Positions 1-7,184 of a stretch of DNA of 12,654 nt are shown piece by piece. The stretch lies in the NCBI GenBank assembly GCA_937930625.1, contig CALHBW010000047.1, positions 1 through 12,654 on the forward strand, written 5' to 3'. This DNA is from an uncultured Saprospiraceae bacterium. Lineage in GTDB: Bacteria; Bacteroidota; Bacteroidia; Chitinophagales; Saprospiraceae. A program made the translations under genes and the position numbers. Position 1 is the stretch's first letter; the number at the start of each line of letters is the position of its first letter. A model generated the notes under the pieces. That model saw nothing but the letters and a program-made list of their open reading frames with translations. It was not told the DNA's origin and made no database searches.

Positions 1-1
1 A

Positions 2-313
2 TCTTTCACGAACATACACACCGATTTGCGTTTTCGTTCGCTGAAAGCGCAGTGTATGTATGAGTTATTTTTACAAAATGATAAAACTGTAAATGCCAAT
101 TTGTTGATAGATTATCTGAATGCTTATCAAAAATTTGTAGAGAGACATACCGAAATTTCCGACACCACGCGGCAGTCCAATTTGAATTTTATCCGATTAC
201 TCAAAAAAATGGTTCATCAACCCGATGAATCAAAAACCCTGTTGCGCGATTTTCTAATAACAGAAAAAGCAGTTTTTTCCAAAAAATGGTTATTAGATTT
301 GGCAAAAAAATGA
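2..313 (+). CDS. C-terminal end of an uncharacterised protein (partial, enters from the left edge)
   Basis: The reading frame is open from base 2 to the TGA at 311-313, so this is the last ~103 residues of a longer protein. A TTG at 26 could serve as a start but nothing supports it, and the frame continues upstream without a stop. The fragment is helical and basic, with 'LKAQCMYELF' near the left edge, 'SNLNFIRLLKKM' in the middle and a 'KKWLLDLAKK' tail. From memory this pattern resembles the C-terminal end of a long helical-repeat (TPR-like) protein common in Saprospiraceae genomes, where a D-x-K-x-LL-K-x-Y-E-L stretch is followed by YLN-x-I-R and a final K-x-WL. I cannot assign a function. 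It runs toward the small secreted-protein gene on the other strand, 34 bases away, with a hairpin between them. Confidence 0.7.
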   Translation, partial: SFTNIHTDLRFRSLKAQCMYELFLQNDKTVNANLLIDYLNAYQKFVERHTEISDTTRQSNLNFIRLLKKMVHQPDESKTLLRDFLITEKAVFSKKWLLDLAKK

Positions 314-338
314 GTCGCCCGACCAAGCCGGACGACTC
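304..338 (-). terminator. Intrinsic terminator of the small secreted protein
   Basis: A 10-bp stem (312-321 with 329-338) closes a 7-base loop. Read on the minus strand it is followed by one A and then seven U (310-304), a textbook intrinsic terminator. The only non-Watson-Crick position (318/332) is a G-U wobble in minus-strand RNA but a C-A mismatch in plus-strand RNA. The hairpin is therefore fully paired only for the leftward transcript, and it has no T-run on the plus side. Confidence 0.8.
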
Positions 339-347
339 CCGATATAC

Positions 348-695
348 TTATTCCCTCACCTCAATACGAACCGCCTCGGCACGAAACGCCTCATCAATAA
401 ATACCACACGCACTTCGTATGAACCTGCCGAAAGCAACGACCGTTCATAACTAAATTCGCGATACTCTACACCACTGCCATTACCTACTTCCACATTATC
501 CGACAAACGAATAAACTGCACCGTAAATCTCCCTTCACACTTCACATAAACGTCAACGCTCGACCGTCCTTGAGTCACCTCCACGGAGCCATGACCCAAT
601 TGAGTCATCGCAGCCTGGGCAGATGTCATTAAAAATTCAGCTTCCGGGGTTTGGGCAAAAATACCTACAAACAAAAACAAATAATACAATCTCAT
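348..695 (-). CDS. Small secreted protein with a beta-rich domain, function unknown
   Basis: The protein has 115 residues. It starts with a short, strongly hydrophobic signal-like segment, MRLYYLFLFVGIFAQ, with a plausible signal peptidase I cut after the Ala-Gln region, so the mature part (about 98 residues) is probably periplasmic or secreted. The rest alternates hydrophobic and polar residues as in beta strands and ends with 'AGSYEVRVVFIDEAFRAEAVRIEVRE' style strands, reminiscent of a single Ig-like or carbohydrate-binding-type sandwich; that is inference only. There are two regions lacking cysteines except one at residue ~53. I recognise no enzyme motif. It is a single-gene unit: its own terminator lies 10 bases past the stop and no gene lies within 490 bases upstream. 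No clear TAnnTTTG box was seen in the first 100 bases before its start. Confidence 0.6.
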   Translation of the reverse strand: MRLYYLFLFVGIFAQTPEAEFLMTSAQAAMTQLGHGSVEVTQGRSSVDVYVKCEGRFTVQFIRLSDNVEVGNGSGVEYREFSYERSLLSAGSYEVRVVFIDEAFRAEAVRIEVRE

Positions 696-1156
696 AAGAA
701 TTGAAAATTGAATGGTTAAAAAAACAGTTTCGTTTTTGCCTGATTTTTAAAACCTTAATCAATTCTATGAAGCGATATTTGCCTTCGATTCCAAGTCATC
801 CATTCAAATAGATACCTGAAATACAGACATACCAAAGCCATTAGCGAATAATGCTTTGTTATGTTTTTACATTAAAAAAATAAAATAGAAAAGCCTTATG
901 CGGAATGCATAAGGTGCGGAATTGCCATTTTCTATAATGAATCGTCAAAATTTTCAAAGAACTCAAGTAAACACTTTTCTTTTTTTTATGAATTGGTATT
1001 ACTTAAAATTCTATCTTGAAAACCGACATTCACCTATCGTGAAAATGGTGCTTTTTACAGCGTTGTATAATGAATACGTTTTATGAATAAAGAAAGTTCA
1101 CGATAATAATATTTTTTTCATTTTTATCTGAATCATACTTTCTCATAAAAACATAT
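696..1156. other. AT-rich intergenic stretch, no gene seen
   Basis: About 460 bases between two divergent genes carry no ORF worth calling. The stretch holds a compact hairpin at 894-914, a 9-bp inverted repeat with a 53-base spacer (1035-1043 and 1097-1105, arms TATCGTGAA/TTCACGATA), and two copies of a TATAATGAAT word (933-942 and 1066-1075). The distal repeat could be an operator upstream of the dehydrogenase promoter, but spacing that wide makes chance plausible. Confidence 0.4.
880..914 (-). terminator. Orphan terminator-like hairpin on the minus strand
   Basis: A perfect 8-bp stem, CCTTATGC/GCATAAGG (894-901 with 907-914), has a 5-base loop. On the minus strand it is followed by a T-rich run (CTTTTCTATTTTATTTTTTT, 893-874). 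On the plus strand no T-run follows. No leftward gene ends here, so it may end an unannotated leftward RNA, or be a chance or decayed structure. Confidence 0.4.
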
Positions 1157-1164
1157 TATATTTG
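1157..1164 (+). promoter_or_regulatory. -7 box of the FAD-linked dehydrogenase gene
   Basis: TATATTTG is an exact match to the Bacteroidota TAnnTTTG box and lies 23 bases before the ATG, which would give a leader of about 15-18 bases. No good -33 TTTG/TTG is present at the usual distance, so this may be a weak or activator-dependent promoter. Confidence 0.55.
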
Positions 1165-1187
1165 TCTAATCAAAAATCATACCTTTT

Positions 1188-2573
1188 ATGCCAATTATAC
1201 AACAACTCACCACCCAACTCGGCACCGAAAAAGTCTTGCTTGGCGAAGCCATCAGCAAACGATACCATCATATATGGTACATGCACATTCCTCTGAAAGC
1301 AAAGGCGGTTATTGTGCCTACTTCTACAGAAGATGTTGCTACTACGCTTCAAATTTGTTATGAGCATGGGCAGGAAGTTGTGGTGCATGGCGGATTGACC
1401 AACTTGGTTGGAAGCACTCAATCTACTGAAAATCAAATTATTATTTCTACAGAAAAACTCAATACCATCCAAGAAGTAGATGTAAACAGTCGCACGATGA
1501 CCGTACAGGCAGGTGTGATTTTGGAGCAAATACAACAAAGTGCGAAAGCCAATGATTTGCAATTTCCTTTGAATTTTGGCGCGAAAGGCTCGGCACAAAT
1601 CGGCGGTATTATCGCTACGAATGCCGGCGGTCTGCGCGTCCTGAAATACGGTATGACCCGCCAACAAATCTTGGGGCTTGAAGTCGTATTGGCAGACGGA
1701 ACGGTCTTGTCCAATCTAAAAAAAATCATCAAAGACAATTCGGGTTATGATTTGAAACAACTCTTTATCGGGTCAGAAGGTACGCTTGGTGTAGTGACCC
1801 GTGCTGTGTTGCGACTCAACGAAATGCCCAAAAGCCGATGTAGTGCCTGGGTGGGTATTGATGGCTATAAAAACGTCGTCGCGTTTTTGAAATATATGGA
1901 TAGAGGACTCGGCGGAACCTTGAGCGCATACGAGTTGGTATGGCAAGATACTTTCCAAACAATGACAGGCGAGACAAGTACTACAAAACCTCCCTTACCG
2001 CTTGATTATCAATACTATGTACTTACGGAAAGTCTTGGTAGCGACCAATCTCGCGATGCGGCTACGTTCCAATCTCTACTCGAATCTGCACTCGAAAAAG
2101 GCTTAATTAAAGACGGTGTCGTGGCAGATAATTCGACGGATTTAAGATGGTTTTGGCAGATTCGTGAAGATGTGCGCGTGCTATCCGCTATCGCCGACCA
2201 TGACCATCATTTTGACATTAGTCTGCCCATCCCTTTGATTGGTCAGTATGTAGAAGATGCCAGAGCTGAGTTGCAAAAAATTCCCGAAGTCAAGGAGATT
2301 TTCAACTTTGGACACGTTGCCGATGGTAATATTCATTTTATTATTGGCAAAAAAAATGATAGTGCCGAATTGACGAAACGCATTAATGATATTGTTTATG
2401 AAAAAATAGCTGCCGTGAATGGTTCTGTATCTGCCGAGCATGGTATCGGATTAGACAAAAAAGCCTATCTGCATCATTCGCGTTCAAAAGCAGAAATTGA
2501 ATTGATGAAAACCATAAAACGAACACTTGATACTAAAAACATCCTCAATCCGGGTAGAATTATTGACTTGTGA
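1188..2573 (+). CDS. FAD-linked 2-hydroxyacid dehydrogenase (GlcD / D-lactate dehydrogenase class)
   Basis: This 461-residue flavoenzyme oxidises a 2-hydroxyacid such as D-lactate, glycolate or D-2-hydroxyglutarate to the keto acid; which one cannot be told from sequence. The N-terminal FAD-binding domain of the vanillyl-alcohol-oxidase fold shows the pyrophosphate loop 'HGGLTNLVGS' (67-76), 'GSAQIGGIIATNAGG' (134-148) and 'GSEGTLG' (195-201). The C-terminal FAD-oxidase_C domain has the metal/substrate motif 'GHVADGNIH' (375-383), 'SAEHGIG' (415-421) and 'NPGRI' (454-458). All are intact and length is normal for the class (about 450-490). No signal peptide is present, so it is cytoplasmic or membrane-associated through partners. 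The ATG is preferred because a TAnnTTTG box lies just upstream. It stands alone with its own promoter; there is no adjacent lactate permease or iron-sulfur subunit gene to fix the substrate. Confidence 0.9.
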   Translation: MPIIQQLTTQLGTEKVLLGEAISKRYHHIWYMHIPLKAKAVIVPTSTEDVATTLQICYEHGQEVVVHGGLTNLVGSTQSTENQIIISTEKLNTIQEVDVNSRTMTVQAGVILEQIQQSAKANDLQFPLNFGAKGSAQIGGIIATNAGGLRVLKYGMTRQQILGLEVVLADGTVLSNLKKIIKDNSGYDLKQLFIGSEGTLGVVTRAVLRLNEMPKSRCSAWVGIDGYKNVVAFLKYMDRGLGGTLSAYELVWQDTFQTMTGETSTTKPPLPLDYQYYVLTESLGSDQSRDAATFQSLLESALEKGLIKDGVVADNSTDLRWFWQIREDVRVLSAIADHDHHFDISLPIPLIGQYVEDARAELQKIPEVKEIFNFGHVADGNIHFIIGKKNDSAELTKRINDIVYEKIAAVNGSVSAEHGIGLDKKAYLHHSRSKAEIELMKTIKRTLDTKNILNPGRIIDL

Positions 2574-2585
2574 TGGTACATAAGT

Positions 2586-2624
2586 AAGTTCAAGTACAAA
2601 TTCAAGCGTCAAGTTCAAGTACAA
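2586..2624. repeat. Two 14-bp direct copies of a low-complexity word after the dehydrogenase stop
   Basis: AAGTTCAAGTACAA occurs at 2586-2599 and again at 2611-2624, a 25-base period, with a degenerate TTCAAG copy between. The run starts a few bases after the TGA stop of the dehydrogenase gene and is one of several such gene-end repeats in the window. Confidence 0.8.
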
Positions 2625-2628
2625 TAAT

Positions 2629-2649
2629 TAATTCACTTTCAGTGAATTA
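2629..2649. repeat. Hairpin between convergent genes
   Basis: A perfect 8-bp stem, TAATTCAC/GTGAATTA (2629-2636 with 2642-2649), has a 5-base loop and sits between the dehydrogenase and the RNA methyltransferase. It has no clear T-run on either side, so it could be a weak bidirectional terminator or an mRNA 3'-end stabiliser. Confidence 0.45.
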
Positions 2650-2703
2650 TGAAACATTAAAGTGTCGCTTAGTTCATGCCAACCACTTAATGAGACAAAA
2701 ATA

Positions 2704-2722
2704 AACTAATAACTAATCAACT
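2704..2722 (-). repeat. Gene-end word repeat overlapping the methyltransferase stop
   Basis: Read on the minus strand this is AGTTGATTAGTTATTAGTT, containing the TGA stop of the methyltransferase gene. The same 19 bases with one change occur on the plus strand at 5922-5940, shortly after the stop of the divergent Omp85 gene, so the two form an inverted pair around the two genes. Confidence 0.8.
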
Positions 2723-3475
2723 CATCACCAACCCCAATTTAAATGTCGCACACACTATCCCCGTTGCAACTGCTGCATTGAGCGATTCGGCTTTGCCGTA
2801 AGCAGGGATTTTAATTTTATGGCTAATAAAAGGTTCAATTTCAGGGCGAATACCGCGCCCTTCATTTCCAATGACGATAAAGCCTTTTGAGTTTAATTTG
2901 CTTTCATAAATACTTGTACCATTGAGAAAAGTACCATATACAGGAAGCTCATTCCAACGTTCAAATATTGCTTCGGCATCCGTCTGAATTGTGCGAACAC
3001 GCAGGAACGCGCCCATTGTCGCTTGCACCACTTTCGGATTATACACATCGACACATTGCAGACAAAAAACATGTTCGATACCAAACCAATCTGCTGTACG
3101 GAGGATGCTGCCCATATTGCCGGGGTCTTGTATATTGTCAAGCACCAATGAGAGGCTTTCGGCGATGCGTTTATCGTCTAATTTCGCATTAGGAATTTCC
3201 AAAATACATAATACACGATTGGGTGTGGTCAGGTTCGAAATGGTCTTTAATTCACGTTCACTGATTGCCGTAATTTTGTCGCGATGACGGGTGAGTAGAG
3301 GGGCATTATCATCCAACCAATCTGCTACGGCATAGATGGAATGAATCTTGAATTGATGATTTGTTAGGATTTCCAAAACCATTTTATCCCCTTCAACGAG
3401 AAAATTGTTATACTTTTGGCGAAATTTCTTCTTTTGCAGGGCGTTTATAAATTTGATGCTATTTTTCGACAACAT
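2717..3475 (-). CDS. TrmH/SpoU-family RNA 2'-O-methyltransferase
   Basis: The 252-residue protein belongs to the SPOUT superfamily (trefoil-knot methyltransferases), which moves a methyl group from S-adenosylmethionine to a ribose 2'-OH in tRNA or rRNA. An N-terminal substrate-binding domain (about 1-95) with 'FLVEGDKMVLEIL' precedes the catalytic domain. Motif 1 is 'DNIQDPGNMGSILRTA' (113-128), with the conserved Asn and Arg in place. Motif 2 is 'VIGNEGRGI' (201-209), and motif 3 is 'IPAYGKAESLNAAVA' (223-237). All are intact, so it should be active and cytoplasmic. Length suits the family (about 240-270). The RNA target is not decidable; RlmB-like and general rRNA methyltransferase roles are both possible. 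The divergent Omp85 gene starts only 8 bases away if its longest frame is used. From memory, this methyltransferase/Omp85 pairing recurs in Bacteroidota. Confidence 0.9.
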   Translation of the reverse strand: MLSKNSIKFINALQKKKFRQKYNNFLVEGDKMVLEILTNHQFKIHSIYAVADWLDDNAPLLTRHRDKITAISERELKTISNLTTPNRVLCILEIPNAKLDDKRIAESLSLVLDNIQDPGNMGSILRTADWFGIEHVFCLQCVDVYNPKVVQATMGAFLRVRTIQTDAEAIFERWNELPVYGTFLNGTSIYESKLNSKGFIVIGNEGRGIRPEIEPFISHKIKIPAYGKAESLNAAVATGIVCATFKLGLVMS

Positions 3476-3483
3476 TTGAACGA

Positions 3484-5889
3484 ATGATGAATGTTAAACG
3501 TAACACAGACATCCCTGTCTGTGCTTCGCGCTATACAGACGGGAATGTCTGTGTTACGATTGGGACAAGATACAAATTCAACTTTAATTTTGTATGGTAC
3601 TTGTACTTGATACTTTTGCTTGTACTGGTTTCGGCTTGTAATACAACTAAATTCTTGGAGGAAAACGAGGTGCTATTGGGCGAAAATATCATCGAATTTG
3701 ACCAAGAACTCAAGTCCGAAAAACGCCGAAGACTGACCTACGAACTCTCCACCGTCAATCAACAAAAATCGAATACAAAATTTCTTGGCGTATTCCGCAC
3801 CCGCCTTTGGATGTATTTTAATTCGCAGAAAGGTAAATCTACCAAATTCAAACGTTGGGTAAACCGCAGTGTAGCCGAGCCACCTTCACTTTTCAACGAA
3901 AAACAAGTCGAAAAAACGGCAGAATCCATGCAATATTATCTCAATAATAAAGGCTATTTTAATGCAGTCGTTACAGCAAGTAATAATTTGCAAACACCCG
4001 ATGAAAATTCAAAAAAGAAACGACAAAAAACCGTAGATGTTACCTATATGGTCACTACGCAGAAGATTTATCGGGTCGATAGTACTTCTTTCGATATTTC
4101 ACAAAATGATATTTACGAAATTATAGATTCGACTTATGATGAAACCTTTTTAAAGGAAGGCGCACCGATAGATAATAAACTATTTGACAGAGAAAAAAAT
4201 CGAATCACACGCGAACTGCGTCTGCGCGGTTATGCTTTTTTCTATCCGAATTATATCAAATATCTTTCCTACGATAGCCTTGATTATCGGGCAGATGTTA
4301 CCACCCGAATCCTGCCGCCGACAGACAGTACACAACACGAAGCATACACGATTGACGACATTTATATTTTCCCGGATTACTATCCCGGCAGTACCGAAAT
4401 ACCAACTTACGATACCCTCAAAACCGATGGTTATAATTTTGTCATCAACAAGAAAATGGGGCTTCGCAAAAAGCCGATTTTGGATGCTGTTTTTCTCAAA
4501 AAAGGCAAATTATTCAATCAAACTGACTACGATGATACCGCGCGTAAATTGGATGATTTGGGAATTTATAAATTCATTTCCGTCCAACTCGCCAAACCCA
4601 AACCCGGCAATAAAGTCGATGCCTACATCCTGCTGACGCCTCGCAAAAAAATGGAATTTGGTTATGATGTCGAAGTGAATACCAATCGTGCCTCCGTCAT
4701 GGGAACGGCATTGAGCCTGAGTTATCGCAATCGAAATTTCCTGCGCGGTGCGGAGATGCTTCGGGTCAATACCAACTTCGGGTTGGATTTTCTGCTCCAA
4801 CAAAGTTCAAATCAATCGCGTTTCATCGGTGTGGATTTTGGTTTGGAAGCAGAGCTTTACTTGCCCAAATTCTTAGTACCATTCAACCTGCGGGATATTA
4901 CGAGGCGCAATGACCCACGCACTCGTTTTGCACTGAATTATAATTATTTCGATAGGGTACAATTTTTTAGAAGTCAATTATTTACGGCATCATTCGGTTA
5001 TGAATGGAACGAGACATTCAACAAAAAACATCGCATTAATCCGGTCAATATTAATTATTTTCAATTGGGACAGGTAAGTGAAGCCTTCCAAAGCATCCTT
5101 GACAATAATGTTTATTTGCAAAATAGCTTCACCAACCAACTTTTTCCCGGCATCACTTATAATTACACTTATACCGGCAATAAAAATACGAACGGTAGTT
5201 CGTGGTTTTTCACGGGCGGAACAGAGACATCAGGCAATATCGTGGGCTTGATTGATAATTGGATTCAGCCGGAAAATGTTTTTAAACCCGGCGGAATTTC
5301 ATACTCGCAATTTGCTCGTTTTGAGGCAGATGTACGATTTTACCAAGACATCACGCGGCGTAGTTCGATTGCTTCACGGCTGATGATTGGAGCCGCTTTT
5401 GATTATGGAAATTCGGAAGCCGTACCCTATGTCAAACAATTTTTTGCAGGCGGCGTGTCGGGCATACGCGCATGGCGTATTCGCAACCTTGGTCCCGGTG
5501 GTTTCCAAGACTCCGAGCCGATACAAACCCGCCAAGCCTATCAGTCAGGCGACCTTCAGTTGGAGGCAAATCTTGAATATCGTTTCCACATGTTCAGCTA
5601 TCTCAAAGGCGCGCTCTTTGTGGACGCAGGTAATGTATGGCTTCGCGAAGATGACGTTGCGCGTCCCGGTGGACAGTTTTCCTCCGATTTTTACAAAAAT
5701 ATCGCGGTAGGCGCAGGTTTTGGGTTTCGGTTTGATTATTCCTATTTTGTCATTCGCTTGGATATGGCGTACAAACTGCGTAATCCGTTTCCCGATGAGC
5801 TGGGTAATTATAAATTTTATCCAAATGGAATACATCAAATCAGCCTTAGCGATACCGTTTATAATCTGGCAATTGGCTATCCTTTTTAA
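3484..5889 (+). CDS. Omp85-family outer-membrane lipoprotein, TamL/TamA-like
   Basis: The 801-residue frame encodes an outer-membrane assembly or translocation protein of the BamA/TamA superfamily. A hydrophobic segment ends in the lipobox VSAC (Cys52), so the mature N-terminus is probably lipid-anchored as in TamL of Bacteroidota. Residues ~60-390 look like POTRA-type repeats and ~395-801 form the 16-strand barrel. The loop-6 region 'GGVSGIRAWRIRNLGPGG' (656-673) corresponds to the Omp85 (V/I)RG(Y/F) signature, and the protein ends in aromatic Phe. The first ~26 residues (NTDIPVCASRYTDG-type) are the translation of a palindromic repeat and are unlikely to be ancestral. No other ATG precedes the lipobox; TTG at 3601 is the only nearer alternative and would give a signal segment lacking positive charge. 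The start is therefore uncertain. A TAATTTTG box (3585-3592) lies inside the frame, which favours a downstream start. Confidence 0.9.
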   Translation: MMNVKRNTDIPVCASRYTDGNVCVTIGTRYKFNFNFVWYLYLILLLVLVSACNTTKFLEENEVLLGENIIEFDQELKSEKRRRLTYELSTVNQQKSNTKFLGVFRTRLWMYFNSQKGKSTKFKRWVNRSVAEPPSLFNEKQVEKTAESMQYYLNNKGYFNAVVTASNNLQTPDENSKKKRQKTVDVTYMVTTQKIYRVDSTSFDISQNDIYEIIDSTYDETFLKEGAPIDNKLFDREKNRITRELRLRGYAFFYPNYIKYLSYDSLDYRADVTTRILPPTDSTQHEAYTIDDIYIFPDYYPGSTEIPTYDTLKTDGYNFVINKKMGLRKKPILDAVFLKKGKLFNQTDYDDTARKLDDLGIYKFISVQLAKPKPGNKVDAYILLTPRKKMEFGYDVEVNTNRASVMGTALSLSYRNRNFLRGAEMLRVNTNFGLDFLLQQSSNQSRFIGVDFGLEAELYLPKFLVPFNLRDITRRNDPRTRFALNYNYFDRVQFFRSQLFTASFGYEWNETFNKKHRINPVNINYFQLGQVSEAFQSILDNNVYLQNSFTNQLFPGITYNYTYTGNKNTNGSSWFFTGGTETSGNIVGLIDNWIQPENVFKPGGISYSQFARFEADVRFYQDITRRSSIASRLMIGAAFDYGNSEAVPYVKQFFAGGVSGIRAWRIRNLGPGGFQDSEPIQTRQAYQSGDLQLEANLEYRFHMFSYLKGALFVDAGNVWLREDDVARPGGQFSSDFYKNIAVGAGFGFRFDYSYFVIRLDMAYKLRNPFPDELGNYKFYPNGIHQISLSDTVYNLAIGYPF
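3495..3502 (-). promoter_or_regulatory. Possible -7 box of the methyltransferase gene
   Basis: On the minus strand the bases read TACGTTTA, one change from TAnnTTTG, 19 bases before the ATG. If real it lies at the outer edge of the palindromic repeat described at 3500-3557. No confident -33 box was found. Confidence 0.3.
3500..3557. repeat. Palindromic dispersed repeat in the 5' end of the Omp85 gene
   Basis: Arms at 3500-3522 and 3535-3557 match as inverted repeats at 21 of 23 positions around a 12-base loop. The right half (ATACAGAC..GAATGTCTGTGTTACGA) recurs at 11408-11434, differing at two bases. The repeat keeps the Omp85 frame open and contributes residues such as NTDIPVCASRYTDGNVCVT. 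Confidence 0.85.
3560..3592 (+). promoter_or_regulatory. Possible internal promoter of the Omp85 gene
   Basis: TTG (3560-3562) is followed after 22 bases by TAATTTTG (3585-3592), an exact TAnnTTTG match. It lies downstream of the longest-frame ATG and just before the TTG codons that precede the lipobox. If used, translation would have to begin at a TTG near 3601. It could equally be a chance match in AT-rich DNA. Confidence 0.3.
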
Positions 5890-5913
5890 TTGAAAATTGG
5901 GAATAATGGAAAT

Positions 5914-5940
5914 TAGTTATTAGTTGATTGGTTATTAGTT
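5914..5940 (+). repeat. Gene-end word repeat after the Omp85 stop
   Basis: After the TAA stop come TTGAAAATTGG and then the tandem word TTAGTTATTAGTTGAT / GGTTATTAGTT. Positions 5922-5940 are an inverted copy, 18 of 19 bases, of the word at the end of the methyltransferase gene (2704-2722). Confidence 0.75.
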
Positions 5941-6006
5941 TTTTTATTTTCATTAAAATTAAAAAAATATTTAACTAATTTTGTTTTATAATTATTTGAT
6001 AAAAAT

Positions 6007-6113
6007 AATGGTTCTTTATGATTTTACATGGTTGGATGACTTTCCAATGGAACATGTTTCATTGGGATGAAGACCCCCGAAAATTTTACCATGTAAAATC
6101 ATAAAGAACCATT
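6007..6113. repeat. 107-bp element with perfect 26-bp inverted arms (MITE-like or leader hairpin)
   Basis: Arms 6007-6032 and 6088-6113 are perfect 26-bp inverted repeats (outer sequence AATGGTTCTTTATG...). The 55-base centre holds a second hairpin, CCAATGGAAC/GTTTCATTGG (6044-6053 with 6056-6065, one G-U pair), and a short C-run near 6074-6078. No target-site duplication is evident next to the outer ends and the centre has no ORF. It could be a non-autonomous mobile element, a cruciform/nuclease substrate, or an RNA leader structure for the following gene, whose start is 82 bases away. Confidence 0.85.
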
Positions 6114-6195
6114 TCCTAATTTCCAAAGTCCGTTACTTGTATTTGCGATGAATAATTTGTAATTTTACTGTATATCAAAATGATATCCAAAACAC

Positions 6196-7176
6196 ATGAG
6201 TAAAGAAATAGCCAAATTAATGCGTTTCGTTTCTATGCTCTCCGATTATGGCTTCAAAATCACATTCGGAAATGAAACGAATACCCTTTTTCTGCGAAAA
6301 TCTATACAAGCCCTCATCAAGTCGAACATACCGATAACTGAGGTAACTTTGAGTAGAAACGAAATAGCAGGCAAAACAGCAGAAAGTGGCGGGGGCTTGT
6401 TCGATGTTTCTTGTAAAGATGAAGAAGGTCATCAATACATTGTTGAAATGCAGTTATCTGATTTCAGCGATTTTATGAAACGCAGTACTTTCTATGCTTC
6501 GCATCGTTATGCCACAATGATAGAAAAAGGAGAGATGCGCTTCAAAAAACTTAAAAAGATATATACCATTTCGATTATTAATGGTGTACTTTTTCCCGAC
6601 TCAAAGGAATATCACCATATTGGCAAGACCAAAAATCAACATGGTGAATTGATGAGCGACGAGATTACGTATGTAATTTTTGAACTTCCAAAATGGAATA
6701 AAAAAGTAGAAGAAATTAAAGACGATATAGATAAATTAATACATGTTATGAAAATGACGCATGCACTGACCGTAGAAGAAGCCTTTACTCCACCTGAATT
6801 TTGGACGGAGGAGTGGATAGATAATGCCATCCAAGCCCTAAAGTATGCCAATATGACACCTGACGAACGCGAAGTTGCCCAACGCATGATTGTGAAGGCA
6901 GTGCATCACGTAGAGATTGCCGAGGATAGAAAGCGGGCTATGAGAAGAGCAAATAAAGCAGAAAAAAGAGCAGTCGAAGCGGAACAAAAAGCAACTGAAG
7001 CGGAACGAAAAGTAACCGAAGCAGCAAAAGAAATACAACAAAAAGAAATACAAATTATCAATGCAGTTGCTAATTTGTTGAAAATTAATATGACTCCCGA
7101 AAGTATCGCCCAAATGTTTAGTATATCTTTGGAAGAAGTCCTGAAAATCAAAGAAAAATTAGACCAAACTAATTAA
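6196..7176 (+). CDS. Rpn/PDDEXK_2-family nuclease (PD-(D/E)XK, 'putative transposase')
   Basis: This 326-residue protein fits the PDDEXK_2 / Rpn recombination-promoting nuclease family, cytoplasmic DNA endonucleases linked to genome rearrangement and, in E. coli, to phage defence. 'LSDYGFKITFGNE' (15-27) is the family's N-terminal D-x-x-F-K-x-x-F-G signature. 'GLFDV' (Asp70) and 'YIVEMQ' (Glu84, Gln86) form the PD-(D/E)XK core with Gln in the last position, as is usual here. Residues 185-250 form a helical linker with 'EEAFTPPEFWTEEWIDNA'. Residues 250-285 are a coiled coil in 7-residue steps encoded by three 21-bp repeats (6961-7023). The tail 'ISLEEVLKIKEKL' closes the protein. Met185 and Met187 (ATG at 6748 and 6754) could be internal starts for a C-terminal product. 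The gene appears complete. The next ORF begins 8 bases downstream. Confidence 0.88.
   Translation: MSKEIAKLMRFVSMLSDYGFKITFGNETNTLFLRKSIQALIKSNIPITEVTLSRNEIAGKTAESGGGLFDVSCKDEEGHQYIVEMQLSDFSDFMKRSTFYASHRYATMIEKGEMRFKKLKKIYTISIINGVLFPDSKEYHHIGKTKNQHGELMSDEITYVIFELPKWNKKVEEIKDDIDKLIHVMKMTHALTVEEAFTPPEFWTEEWIDNAIQALKYANMTPDEREVAQRMIVKAVHHVEIAEDRKRAMRRANKAEKRAVEAEQKATEAERKVTEAAKEIQQKEIQIINAVANLLKINMTPESIAQMFSISLEEVLKIKEKLDQTN
6961..7023 (+). repeat. Three 21-bp coding repeats (coiled-coil heptads) in the nuclease
   Basis: Three consecutive 21-base units (6961-6981, 6982-7002, 7003-7023) encode EKRAVEA, EQKATEA and ERKVTEA. A period of 21 bases equals one coiled-coil heptad, so unit gain or loss changes coil length without shifting frame or register. 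Confidence 0.8.
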
Positions 7177-7184
7177 TATCATAC

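Larger units (their letters stand above)
5890..6195. other. Intergenic region before the Rpn-like nuclease
   Basis: It holds the word repeat above, an AT-rich stretch with one TAATTTTG box (5976-5983, exact TAnnTTTG but no -33 match), the 107-bp inverted-repeat element, and about 80 bases with a short palindrome (6172-6186, ATATCA..TGATAT) just before the ATG. No coding sequence is seen. A transcript from the 5976 box would carry the whole inverted-repeat element in its leader. Confidence 0.5.

Noticed and set aside
1170..1667. 165-codon minus-strand ORF opposite the dehydrogenase
   Set aside because: It lies fully antisense to conserved FAD-binding motifs and shows no family features.
4184..4636. 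150-codon plus-strand ORF inside the Omp85 gene
   Set aside because: It overlaps a well-supported gene in another frame and has no recognisable motif.
6196..7176. Calling the nuclease an active transposase of an insertion sequence with the 26-bp arms as its ends
   Set aside because: Both arms lie upstream of the gene and do not flank it, and PDDEXK_2 'transposase' is a family label, not evidence of an insertion sequence.
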